The notes under the pieces were generated by a model. The model saw only the letters and a program-made list of their open reading frames with translations. It had not been told where the DNA came from and did no database searches. DNA of 64,000 nt from REEB481 sp964586595 (GTDB lineage Bacteria; Bacteroidota; Bacteroidia; NS11-12g; UBA955): positions 81,944 to 145,943 of the forward strand of contig CAZPHB010000005.1 of NCBI GenBank assembly GCA_964586595.1, in the 5' to 3' direction. The position numbers and the translations under genes were made by a program. Below, piece after piece: positions 15,898 to 26,200 of this stretch (within the stretch, counting starts at the first letter, position 1; the number at the start of each line of letters is the position of its first letter).

Positions 15898-17201
15898 ACA
15901 GGCCTGCGGATTTTAGGAAACGCCTCCTTCAGGCAGAAGCACCGGTTAAGGAGCAGTTGTTGGCTCAGGTTTTTGCGTCAAGGAGCCGAAAAAAGCGCAT
16001 GCGCATCATGCGTTTTGGCGTTTCTGCTGCTGTGGGCTGCATTTTGTTGTTGGTCGGATGGTTGTTCTTCCGTCCGGGAATCACCAGTGATGCAACATCC
16101 GCAGCTACATCCCAAGTGCAACATCCGGGGCTTACAGAAACATCGAAACCTGCTGCATCAACGAACCCCAAGCCGCAGGGAGCAAATAAAAGCTCCGCGC
16201 GTAATGCCACCAATTCAAAAACCGGCAAGGTATCTAGGGTACATGTACCCGCAGCAACGCATAGGAACAGACAGCCCTTGAGCCTAAAAGATGAAACAAC
16301 CATCACAAGCCCTGAGGCAATCGTAGTCCATGATGATGGGTCCTGGACGGTTTATCCACCGCTAAGTGCACTGCCGCAACGTTCGCGCCCGGATTTCCTG
16401 GATCAGGTGCTTTTGGGTTCAAGAGGGTATAAACCTGTGTCATGGGGCCTTGATAAACCTCAAGCGTCTGAACCTTCATCCATGCGAACCGGCAGGCGGA
16501 TCACCACAAGTACTTGGTTGATTGATTTAATGACGGCGCCGGCATTGATGCAAGTGCGTGCTTCAAATCCTTTCTACCACAAACTGCTCCATCAAACCGA
16601 ACAGCATGGTGGTTCCATGCAAGCGGGTATTCGGGTGGGCCGGCAACTGAACAATCAATTTCGCTGGTTTGCCGGGGTAAACTATACCGAACAATGGAGC
16701 AAGTTCGATTGGCTGAAGCAAACTGAAGAATCAAAGATGCTGACGGATGTAAAAACCGTGGTGATCAAGGAGCCTGGCTTGCCTGACCGAACCATTTCCG
16801 TGCATGACACAACCATATTGCACAGCGTACACCAAACACATTATACCTCCGCAAACAGAAGCCGATTGTTCAGCCTTCCGCTGGGTATTCAATACACCAT
16901 GCAGGGAACCGGAATTTATGTCTTCGGTGCCTTGGCGCCCGGTTACGTGTTCAGGACTTCCGGCATGCGGATGCAGGTGGACGGATCGGTGGCATTTATG
17001 GAGGATCTGCGGTTTATGCGCCGGTTCCAGCTTGATGGATCGCTCGGACTTGGAATCCGAAAAACACTTGCCCGGGGCATATTCTTCACTTTAGAACCGC
17101 GTTTGAATTACGGGCTTCTCAATGCATCAAAAACATCATCCGCACACCATTTAATGCAGTTAGGCTTCAACGCAGGCATCAGTTTCAGACCCGGAAGATG
17201 A
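15894..17201 (+). CDS. Candidate trans-envelope anti-sigma factor: cytoplasmic N-terminus, one inner-membrane helix, linker, outer-membrane beta-barrel
   Basis: A 435-residue protein without a signal peptide. Residues 1-40 are basic and cytoplasmic-looking (FRKRLLQ, SRSRKKRMR); residues 41-59 form one hydrophobic helix; about 60-220 is a Ser/Thr/Ala/Pro/Lys-rich, probably disordered linker; about 220-435 shows alternating beta-strands of an outer-membrane barrel (QAGIRVGRQL, FRWFAGVNYTEQW, FSLPLGIQYTMQG, GIYVFGALAPGYVF, LDGSLGLGIRKTL, FFTLEPRLNYG, LQLGFNAGISFRPGR). It overlaps the ECF sigma gene by 4 bp. This architecture matches the dual membrane-spanning anti-sigma factors described in Bacteroides. 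No classic zinc anti-sigma or FecR motif is visible, so sigma binding by the N-terminus is inference. Confidence 0.7.
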   Translation: MNRPADFRKRLLQAEAPVKEQLLAQVFASRSRKKRMRIMRFGVSAAVGCILLLVGWLFFRPGITSDATSAATSQVQHPGLTETSKPAASTNPKPQGANKSSARNATNSKTGKVSRVHVPAATHRNRQPLSLKDETTITSPEAIVVHDDGSWTVYPPLSALPQRSRPDFLDQVLLGSRGYKPVSWGLDKPQASEPSSMRTGRRITTSTWLIDLMTAPALMQVRASNPFYHKLLHQTEQHGGSMQAGIRVGRQLNNQFRWFAGVNYTEQWSKFDWLKQTEESKMLTDVKTVVIKEPGLPDRTISVHDTTILHSVHQTHYTSANRSRLFSLPLGIQYTMQGTGIYVFGALAPGYVFRTSGMRMQVDGSVAFMEDLRFMRRFQLDGSLGLGIRKTLARGIFFTLEPRLNYGLLNASKTSSAHHLMQLGFNAGISFRPGR

Positions 17202-18718
17202 GGTTCCTTGTGCACATAGCGCCTTTATTCCTGTTGCATGCAGTACATGCGCAAACGGATACAGTGAGGATTCAACATGCGGACCTGCAAGCGTTCATTG
17301 GTGCGGACGGAAGTTGGGGCAAGTACAAGCACGCTGCGTTGAGTGTAAGGCATAATACATCGGTGATGCCCCTGATTCAGAATATGGGCTTTTGGCTTAC
17401 CGCCAAGGATGGGAATGGCAACATCGTTGCGTGCGTCCGGGACGTGTTTTCCGATACAGGCAATTTTCAGCCGGGCCCATTGGGATTAAGCGGAACTCCG
17501 GCGGCCCCCGCCGCAGATTGGAATGAGGTATTCACCGCAGATGCGGCAACAATCACCAATCATCGGCAATCATTCCGAACCTCGGGATATCAGGTGCCAC
17601 GCTCGTTGATGCGCTGGCCGGCGAATGGATTGCAAGGCTTCGATGCCGTATTGGCACCGTATGTAGATTTCGATCAAAATGGCCGGTACAATCCTGAGGC
17701 GGGGGATTACCCTTATTTCACCGGATCTAATTGTGCCTATACTCTGGCGAACGATCAAAAGAATCCGAATCCGGGCTGGGGCAAGGGGCCCGGTATTGAA
17801 GTTCAGCAGCTGGTTCGCGCATTTGAATATGATGGTACACACGATGCCGGCTTCATCATGCGCTTCACCATACATAATCGATCGCTTGTTTCTTATTACG
17901 GTATGAGGTTTTCCATGGTTGCAGATTTTGCCATTGGAAGCAATTCAGATGATTTCCTGTTGACGGATGTTGGGAACAACGCACTGGTGGCCTACAACGG
18001 AGGCCTTCAGGATCCTGCGTTTGGCGCAGGAATTCCTGCATGCGCGCTGATGTTGCTGAATAAAAAGGCTGCTGCTTCCATCTATTTTGAAGCAGGTGCA
18101 GATGCGGTAAAAGGGCAGCCCGTGAATCTTTCTGATTACCATAATTTGGCAAGGGCTCGTTGGAAAACGGGCAAGCCTTTGGTTTATGGGAATGCCGGCC
18201 TTGATGGGTTGCTACCCACAAGTTTTCTTTACAGCAATGGCACCGATCCTCAGTTTCCTTCTGTTTGGAATGAATGGGAGGCCGCCAATTTTCCGGGTCG
18301 CAGAACGGGTTTGGTGAGTACGGAAGATTTCGATTTGCCGGCCGGTGGTGCTGTGCTTGTTGAAGTCATGGTTGGCGCTTTGAAAGGAGTTGGCAATGAT
18401 CCGAAACAGGTGTCTTCACAACTGGAAATACAGAAACAAAACGCGGCAACCCTGCTGACTGCATCTACAATTCAGGCCGACATGTTCACTCCATTATTCC
18501 GGCAACAAGGAGAGAAGCTGGAGTTGCATCCCCCACGGGCCAATGCTCCGATTCAATTAGATTTTTACAGGCTCAATGGTGCTAAATTGGGCAGCTATTG
18601 CATTTTGAGTGCGACTTCCTTTAATTTGAAAAAATTGCCCGAAGAGGGCCTGATGCTGGTGGTTGCGTCATCAGAAGGTCAGGTATCCAAAGGCGTAATT
18701 ACTAAGGTTCAGAACTAA
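17198..18718 (+). CDS. Secreted protein of unknown function in the sigma-factor operon
   Basis: A 506-residue protein with a signal peptide (residues 1-18, ending HAVHAQ). The body has beta-rich segments and a calcium-site-like acidic loop, PYVDFDQNGRYNPEAGDYP (near residue 151), seen in many secreted Bacteroidota proteins. The last 80 residues (QQGEKLELHPPRANAPIQL ... LKKLPEEGLMLVVASSEGQ) look like a degenerate type A sorting domain in which the PNP motif is lost. ATG 17198 overlaps the stop of the barrel gene as ATGA, so the sigma factor, the barrel protein and this protein form one coupled operon. It may be an outer-surface partner or client of the barrel. I do not recognise a named family. 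Confidence 0.7.
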   Translation: MRFLVHIAPLFLLHAVHAQTDTVRIQHADLQAFIGADGSWGKYKHAALSVRHNTSVMPLIQNMGFWLTAKDGNGNIVACVRDVFSDTGNFQPGPLGLSGTPAAPAADWNEVFTADAATITNHRQSFRTSGYQVPRSLMRWPANGLQGFDAVLAPYVDFDQNGRYNPEAGDYPYFTGSNCAYTLANDQKNPNPGWGKGPGIEVQQLVRAFEYDGTHDAGFIMRFTIHNRSLVSYYGMRFSMVADFAIGSNSDDFLLTDVGNNALVAYNGGLQDPAFGAGIPACALMLLNKKAAASIYFEAGADAVKGQPVNLSDYHNLARARWKTGKPLVYGNAGLDGLLPTSFLYSNGTDPQFPSVWNEWEAANFPGRRTGLVSTEDFDLPAGGAVLVEVMVGALKGVGNDPKQVSSQLEIQKQNAATLLTASTIQADMFTPLFRQQGEKLELHPPRANAPIQLDFYRLNGAKLGSYCILSATSFNLKKLPEEGLMLVVASSEGQVSKGVITKVQN

Positions 18719-18746
18719 AACATCATCTATCGAAAAAAAACTACAC

Positions 18747-21700
18747 ATGAAAAAATATATTCTTGCGATTCTTGGATTGGCCTTATCGGCTCCTGCGGCA
18801 TTTGCGTCGCACATGATGGGAGCGGATATGAGCTACATCTGTCTCGGAAACGGGAAGTACAAGATTATTGCGAAGGTGTACCGCGATTGTCGTGGTATCT
18901 CTTTCAACAGTCCAACCACCGGTGCAACAGCCGCAGGTTGTTCCAGCACGAGTCTTGCGATGACCCGCACAAAAATCAGGGACATCACGCCGGTATGTAA
19001 ATCAACCTCTGCTCCTTGCAGTCCGCAGAATACCACTACCGGCAAAGAGGGTGTGGAAGAGCATACCTATGAAGCAACCATTGATTTGAACCAAAATCCC
19101 TGGGCAAACTTCAAGAAGAACAATTGTTGCCAGATTACATTTTACATCGGACAGTGCTGCCGCAACGGTGCCATCACCACCGGTCAGTCCAGCCAGGACT
19201 TCATCACTACCTGTATGCTGGACATCTGCAAAATCGGTAAAAAGTGTAATTCCAGCCCCAGTTTGAGCAACGAACCTGTGGCTTACCTCTGCTGCAACCA
19301 GCCTTTTTACTTCAACAACGGTGCGGTAGATACTGCCGATTTTGATTCTTTGGCATATTCTCTGGTGAATGGAATGCAGACGCTTTCTACTTCGGTTTCT
19401 TACGGAAGTGGATTTTCTGCAACCATCCCCATGACTCCTTACTGCCCTGTACCCGGTCAGAAGAACTGTACACCTGCGCCCAACGCAAAACCTCCAAGAG
19501 GTTTTTATCTGGACAAAGAAACTGGCGACATCATCTTTACCCCTACAGACTGCTCTGAAGTTGGGGTGGTGGTCATACAGATTGATGAATACCGGCGAGA
19601 CAGTGCGACCAAGAATTGGGAACTGATTGGTCGAACGCGACGAGACATGCAGTTGATTGTAACCAACTGTGGTCCGAATAACCCGCCCGAAATCAAGGGT
19701 AACAATACGTATTCGGTATGTGAAGGAGATAAGATTTGCTTTAAAATTGATGGAACGGATAAGCAATTTACCCCATTCCAAACCAAGGCTGATACTGTGC
19801 AGATGAAGTGGAACCGAGGTATTCCCGGTGCTACCTTTACCATCACCAATCCCAAAGACCGCGAAAAGACCGCAGAATTCTGCTGGCAAACCAGAATGGG
19901 TCAGGCAAGCGATGTATTCTACACCTTTACAGTAACTGCCGCCGATGACAATTGCCCTCGTCCTGCAACATCCATCCGTGGTTTCCGCGTGAAGGTGAAG
20001 AAAAGGGCATTAGCTACAAGGACCTATACCAACCTGAAGTGCGGAAAGTTCGCTTTCCACAGCCAGCCAGAGGCCAATTTTAAAGGGCGTCCAAGCTATC
20101 GTTGGGAAATCCGCGACAGTTCGAACAATGTTCAAATTTTCCCCATCAATACCAAGCAAACCGATACGGTTCAGTTCAAGCGGGGTGGAAAGTACATCAT
20201 TACCCACATGATCAACAACCCGGAAGATTGCCCGACAATTTATTACGATACGGTCATCATTCCACCGGTATTCACCGCAGAGCTGGCCTTTGGTGCCGAT
20301 ACCTTTGCCTGTTATGGTTCCAGCATCACCTTCGAACCACGCATCACCAATGGTCCGGCTCCATACAAATTCCGTTGGGCCACACCTCATGACCACCGCC
20401 CCGGCGATACCCTGAATTCATTTACCGCAAAAATCACATCCGACTCTACCATCGCGCTGTTGATTACCGACAATAATGGTTGTGTGGATGATGATACCAT
20501 AAAGGTGTTTGTAAAACCTTTGCCCATCGTGGATTTGGGCCCGGATCAGCGCATCTGTACCTATGAGAATACCACGTTCGATGCGCAGCACGCAGATACC
20601 ATGCGCTATCTATGGTTCCCAACCATGGACACCACTCGGACCATCTTGGTGCATAAAGCCAATCAATATTCGGTGAAGGTCACGGAAACCATTTGGAAGT
20701 GCTACGCTTTTGATACGGTAAACCTGTTTGTGAATGATACCGTAGTTGCTTTGGCAGGTCCCGATAAGAACCTGTGTTTTAAAGATACCTTATTGATTTT
20801 TGCCAACGGCCTGCCGACCAGCCAAACGCACAACTATACCTGGAACAACATTACCTCGAACATCCCCATGGGGAATTTGAACTCCATAAGGATATTCCCA
20901 AGTACAGATCAATGTTACGAATTGTATTCATCTGTCACGCAAGAAAAACATACTTGTGAAGATCGAGATACGGTATGTGTGAAGGTGCTTAAATTGCCGG
21001 ACCTGAGGTCTTCTGTTCCTGCCCGTTGCTATGATTATGGAGATCGAAACCTCGGATTGGAAACCGGTCTGGAAACCAAGTTTGGCAAAAATGTGCGCTA
21101 CTGGTGCCCTAAAGACACGCTGATGGTGGATTTCCTGGGCAGCAGCTACATCTACAGAACCAGCAGGATTAAAAACGCGGATTTGCAGGGTGGAAACCGC
21201 CGTTCTGACATGATTTGGGTTTCATACACAGATCCGGTAACCGGTTGTTTCAATAAAGACAGCTTCCGCGTAACAACCAATGGAAATCCAATCGTACAGC
21301 TGCAAAACAGGCTTTACTGCCAGGATAAAGGTTGCGCCCTGATGGATTCATCCATCATCATCCCTAAAGTGAAAACAGGTGCCTTGTACAATTGGAACAT
21401 CTTCAATGCACCAAGCGGTGTTCCTGCTTCAACCCTCATCAAAGACAAGAACCAGGGTACCGGATTGCCTCCAAATTATGAATTCTGCTTTGGTGACGTG
21501 ACGGAAGATTTTTATGCCGGCACTTACGACATGGCATTCTTCATACAAGATCCAATTACGGGCTGCTTCACACGCGATACCACCAGAATTGATATTGTGG
21601 GAGAGCCCAAAGCCAAGGTATTAAGCTTCCCTCAGGTATGTCTGAACGATGATACCGTGGATTTGAACCAATATGTTACCTTGAACGGTGTAACCGATCC

Positions 21701-23228
21701 TGTGGGTGGCCGCTGGTATGCCATTGCCAGAAACGGCGATCGCGCAGATCCGGGACTTAATGCCGCGGTGTTGAATGGACGTTATTTTGTTCCCGCCAGC
21801 GGAGATGGTGATTGGGAATTCAAGTACGTACACCTTGCTACAGGCTGTCTGGCAACTGACAGCGGAACCTTGGTGGTGAAGCAATTGCCCAAAATGACCT
21901 TGCCTGCGAACATGCGCGTTTGCAGCATTGATCCACCAATAAACCTTGCCCCAACCTTCGTTTCTCCTGTTGGAGGAACCGGTTCTTGGACAGGCAAGCG
22001 CTTAAGCGGTCCAGCCAACAGCGTATTTACTCCTGGAACTGATAATGTCGCTCAGGTGGAAGGCCCTTACTCTCTGGTGTACAGATACACCGATCCGTTC
22101 GGTTGCAGCATTCGCGATAGTTTCCAGATTCTGGTGCAGAGTATGCCTACTTTAAGCATCCTCACACCGAAGCCAGGAAGTATTTGTGATGATCAGACAT
22201 TGACGCTGAACAGCAGGCTTACCTGGTCGCCGGGTGTGCAATGGACCAGCATGGGCGATGGTTCCTTCAGCGCTCAGGATACAACCAGTGTGTACACACC
22301 CGGTGCCGCAGACAAAGCGACCCGTTCGGTGATGCTGAAGGTGCAAAATGTGGCACCCACACCCAATGTGTGTCCTGCTGTGCGCGACAGCATATTGGTC
22401 AATATTCATCCTTATCCGCAAGTTGATTTCATCGGAGATCCTTTGCAGGGATGCGAACCTTTGGTAAGTTCCTTCACTTCTACGGTGAACAACTTGCCTG
22501 CATCTACGCTCAGTTACAAATGGACCTTTGGCAACGGAGACACTTCTTCTCAGGCCGATGCTCCGGGAATCATTTACAAAAGCTGGGGTAAATACACAGT
22601 AACACTTACCGTAACCAATACGGCAGGTCCTTGTGAAACAACCGTAAGCAAACCTGATTATGTCGATGTGTGGCCTGTTCCTGTAGCCCAGTTTACCTCT
22701 GATCCCCAGTATTATACCACCATTGCCTTGCCTAAATTCCAGTTCTTCAATCAAAGCTCCATCGCAGACAATTCATTGCTGCGCAACATGTGGAATTTTG
22801 GTTCCGGTAAGGCCATCGATACCAGCACACAACGCGATCCTGCATTTGCCTATGGCAAGGATACCGCTACCTACTTGGTGCAGTTAATCGTTACTTCTGA
22901 TAAAGGTTGTAAGGATACTACAGATCGTACCCTGAAAATTGGTCCGGACATCATTGTGTTCATTCCGAACGCCTTTACACCTGATCAGGCAGGCCCGAAC
23001 TTCAACAACAACTTCAATGTAGTGGCTCAGAATTTCTCGAGCTTCAGAATGGTAATTTTCAACCGCTGGGGCGAAAAACTCTATGAAACAAAAGACATTG
23101 ACAAAGGTTGGGATGGGAAGGCCAACGGTGTGGATTGCCAACAGGATGTTTATGCCTATCTGGTAGAACTCACCAGCTTTGAAGGCAAAGTGTACAAATT
23201 CCCCGGTACCGTTACTTTGCTTCGCTAA
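18747..23228 (+). CDS. Giant secreted adhesin-like protein with PKD-type repeats and T9SS type B (gliding-motility-associated) C-terminal domain
   Basis: A 1493-residue exported protein. Signal peptide residues 1-20; then a Cys-rich N-terminal module beginning SHMMGADMSYICLGNGKYKI, with many cysteines (TACSS, CCQITFYIGQCC); a cadherin-like/Ig-like central series; two or three PKD-like domains in the last 350 residues (YKWTFGNGDTSS, MWNFGSGKAID); and a type B sorting domain from about residue 1405 (VFIPNAFTPD ... MVIFNRWGEKLYET ... GWDGKANG). Such proteins are displayed on or released from the surface through the type IX system. It starts 28 bp after the preceding gene with no terminator between, so it extends the sigma operon. 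A strong terminator follows. Confidence 0.85.
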   Translation: MKKYILAILGLALSAPAAFASHMMGADMSYICLGNGKYKIIAKVYRDCRGISFNSPTTGATAAGCSSTSLAMTRTKIRDITPVCKSTSAPCSPQNTTTGKEGVEEHTYEATIDLNQNPWANFKKNNCCQITFYIGQCCRNGAITTGQSSQDFITTCMLDICKIGKKCNSSPSLSNEPVAYLCCNQPFYFNNGAVDTADFDSLAYSLVNGMQTLSTSVSYGSGFSATIPMTPYCPVPGQKNCTPAPNAKPPRGFYLDKETGDIIFTPTDCSEVGVVVIQIDEYRRDSATKNWELIGRTRRDMQLIVTNCGPNNPPEIKGNNTYSVCEGDKICFKIDGTDKQFTPFQTKADTVQMKWNRGIPGATFTITNPKDREKTAEFCWQTRMGQASDVFYTFTVTAADDNCPRPATSIRGFRVKVKKRALATRTYTNLKCGKFAFHSQPEANFKGRPSYRWEIRDSSNNVQIFPINTKQTDTVQFKRGGKYIITHMINNPEDCPTIYYDTVIIPPVFTAELAFGADTFACYGSSITFEPRITNGPAPYKFRWATPHDHRPGDTLNSFTAKITSDSTIALLITDNNGCVDDDTIKVFVKPLPIVDLGPDQRICTYENTTFDAQHADTMRYLWFPTMDTTRTILVHKANQYSVKVTETIWKCYAFDTVNLFVNDTVVALAGPDKNLCFKDTLLIFANGLPTSQTHNYTWNNITSNIPMGNLNSIRIFPSTDQCYELYSSVTQEKHTCEDRDTVCVKVLKLPDLRSSVPARCYDYGDRNLGLETGLETKFGKNVRYWCPKDTLMVDFLGSSYIYRTSRIKNADLQGGNRRSDMIWVSYTDPVTGCFNKDSFRVTTNGNPIVQLQNRLYCQDKGCALMDSSIIIPKVKTGALYNWNIFNAPSGVPASTLIKDKNQGTGLPPNYEFCFGDVTEDFYAGTYDMAFFIQDPITGCFTRDTTRIDIVGEPKAKVLSFPQVCLNDDTVDLNQYVTLNGVTDPVGGRWYAIARNGDRADPGLNAAVLNGRYFVPASGDGDWEFKYVHLATGCLATDSGTLVVKQLPKMTLPANMRVCSIDPPINLAPTFVSPVGGTGSWTGKRLSGPANSVFTPGTDNVAQVEGPYSLVYRYTDPFGCSIRDSFQILVQSMPTLSILTPKPGSICDDQTLTLNSRLTWSPGVQWTSMGDGSFSAQDTTSVYTPGAADKATRSVMLKVQNVAPTPNVCPAVRDSILVNIHPYPQVDFIGDPLQGCEPLVSSFTSTVNNLPASTLSYKWTFGNGDTSSQADAPGIIYKSWGKYTVTLTVTNTAGPCETTVSKPDYVDVWPVPVAQFTSDPQYYTTIALPKFQFFNQSSIADNSLLRNMWNFGSGKAIDTSTQRDPAFAYGKDTATYLVQLIVTSDKGCKDTTDRTLKIGPDIIVFIPNAFTPDQAGPNFNNNFNVVAQNFSSFRMVIFNRWGEKLYETKDIDKGWDGKANGVDCQQDVYAYLVELTSFEGKVYKFPGTVTLLR

Positions 23229-23251
23229 GCAACTTTACATCAAGCTAATTG

Positions 23252-23275
23252 GAAGGGGGGCAAAAGCCCCCCTTC
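23252..23275 (+). terminator. Rho-independent terminator after the 1493-residue gene
   Basis: GAAGGGGGGC (23252-23261) and GCCCCCCTTC (23266-23275) form a perfect 10-bp stem around AAAA, followed by TTGTT. It separates the two giant paralogues. Confidence 0.8.
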
Positions 23276-23293
23276 TTGTTATATTTGTGTTTC

Positions 23294-26200
23294 ATGAAAC
23301 GTGTTGTGTACCTGCTGATGCTTTGCTGCAGTCTGACTGCAGTGCATTTCAGCGCGCACGCATCACATGTGATTGGAGGGGAAATCACTTATAAAAAGCA
23401 GTCCGGAAATACCTACCAATTTCAATTGGTGGTGTATAGAAATTGCGCGGAATGTGCCTTCAATACGGAGAATTGCCCTGACATACCGGATCTTGATGTC
23501 CTTGGTGCTCCGGGAACCTTGCAGGCAGGTCAGAAACTGGGAAGCATTGACCTTTCAAAAAGCGGCATACATGACATTACGCCTGTATGCAAGACCATTC
23601 CCTCTGCATGTTCGTCAAATCCTGGCATCAATTCCGGAGTGGAAGCCTGGACTTACACAGGAACCTTTGATTTTACGGCCTTAAGTTCCGTTCAGTGTAA
23701 ACTGCATATTTCTGTGCGGATAGATGCACGGACAGATGCATGGGGTACAGCGGAATATTTTTATAATTACACCGCATTGGATTTGTGCAATAACTTATCC
23801 AACAACAGCCCCAAATTAAATGCTCCGGCCTTTTACTTGTTGGCAGAACATGAACCCTTCAGGTATAATCTGCAGGCTCAGGATGTGGATGGCGATTCGC
23901 TTTCTTATCATCTTGTAGCTGCGCAGAAAGGATATGAACGCAATGTGCTGTATCCGTCCGGGTTAACACCCAAACAGCCGTTGGATGTGTTCTGTGGTGG
24001 CAGCACCCCTTGCCCTGTAAATCCAAACGCAAATCCGCCAACGGGGCTGTATCTGGATTCCTTGAATGGCGACTTGGTATTTACACCGGTCACGAACGGA
24101 GCTCGCGGCTTTCTGGTTCTGGAAGTTCGCGAATGGAGAAGGATTGGCGGGGAGATGACGCTCATAGGAACGGTCCGGAGGGATTTACAGTATTTGGTGT
24201 TGTCCGTCAAGAATGCGGCACCATCCCTAAAAATCGTGGGTACAGATGAATGGCATTGTGCCGGAGATGAATCTTGTATTGAAGTGTATGGAAATGATCC
24301 GGCGTTTTTGGGTGTGCAGGATTCCATGCTGTTGCAGGTGGATGCTGATTTTACAGGATTTCAATTTAAACAGAATAATTCGAAGCGCGGAACAGCTGAT
24401 GCTTCTTTTTGCTGGACGCCAAGTAATGCTCAGGTGCGCAGTACGCCTTATCGGTTAACATTTTCGGTGCGCGACCAAGCTTGTCCTTTGAATTTAAAAG
24501 CGTTTTCAAGCATCCGGATTCGGGTGGCGGAGAAAGTTAAAGCAGGCATGGTTTTAACACCGGATACCTGCGGCTATCTGGATGCCACAGGTACTGCATC
24601 CATAGCGCATGCCGGACATGTTTACCAATGGTATCTGTTCAACAGTAAGGATGAATTGGTCGCGCAGGAAACAGGAATCCGCACCCGTTTTCAACTGCCC
24701 GAAGGCGGGCGGTTCAGGTTGAGGCTTGAATTGAAAAACGCAATTACTTCATGCCTCAGTATTGCTGAAGACAGTATTTTCATTCCTGCATTTACACGCC
24801 CGGTAACGGGCATTCATGCACCTGTGCAGCTTTGTCCCGGTATGTTGGGCACAGCAATGCTGCACGTACAAGGCGGTACCAAGCCATTTAGGTATTTATG
24901 GGACGGCCTGCCCGGTGATTCTGTGCATGCATTTCAGATGCCAACCGAACCCTGGAAATCATACCTAAAAGAAATACATTTTGTTGATCATATGGGCTGT
25001 ACGGTGAAGCAGCGCCTGCAGGTTCAACCTTTTCCCTATCAGCACATTGCATTTCGTGATACAGCCATTTGCAGCAGTGCACCTGATTTGTTGCTGCGCC
25101 CCTTGTGGTCATCAACAGCCACATTGAATGTTCAGATGCTCAAAGGAACTTCGACTTTAACCGGACAATGGCCCAATTATAGATTGCGGCATCAGGGAAG
25201 TGTTGGTGTTCATGAACTGGAAGCTTTTTATTCAGATGATTTCGGTTGCATGCGGCGCGATACAGCAAGCATCTTGGTAACGCAGCTGCCGAATCATGGA
25301 ATCGGGAAACTTCCCGACTTATGTGAGGGTCAGCCTGTACTTGACCTGCGCATAGAAAGTGGTTTACGGCTCTCAGGAGGAACCTGGGAGGCCGATGGAA
25401 TGATCATTCCCGGTGATACGCTGATTACTTTGAATTTGCTTCCAGGCAGCATATTCATTAAGTATCGTTGGTCAGGTGGAGGATGTATTATTGAGCATGG
25501 GCAACAATTACAGGTGTTGCCAAAGCCAATTTTATCCTTGAGTGGTCAATTGCCTCATGTGCTCTGTGCTGAAAGGGAACAAACCTTGGAATTGAAAGCC
25601 ACGCCTCAGGGAGGTTATTGGTATGGGAGCAACATTCAGGGGAGCACGCTCCAAATACCTGGCGCGGCAGCGTCGTTGTTTGCCGTGTATCATTATGCAG
25701 ATCCGCTAAGTCACTGTGCCGATACCATACACTACCGACTTGAAACAGTGCTTCCGCCAAAATTTACACGGATTGAGGGTTATGAACCATCTATTTGTGC
25801 CGGTGAATACCTGGATGTCAGTGTGCAGTCCACGCATGGCAGTGATTTTAAATTCGGCAGCAGCCAGGAAGATGCGCTTTCATATACAGCAGGATTTCGC
25901 ACGCGGTTTAGTCCTGTCCCAGTTGCCGGAAGCGCATTTCTGCAGATCACGGCCATTTCGGAGAATGTTTGTCCGGATGCAGACACCTTGCTGGCCATCC
26001 GGATTAAACCCATGCCTTTGCTCGTGCCGCAGTTCACTGCAACAAGCGGATGTGCTCCGTTTGAAACAGAATTGAACGTGAACGCGCCGCCAAGTCTGTT
26101 TCCCGATCAATATCGATGGATCAGCACCGCCCAGATTCAGTCTTTAGGTGCCCATCAATTCCGCTTCATCGGCAATGAACCGGGTATTTATCCATTGGCC

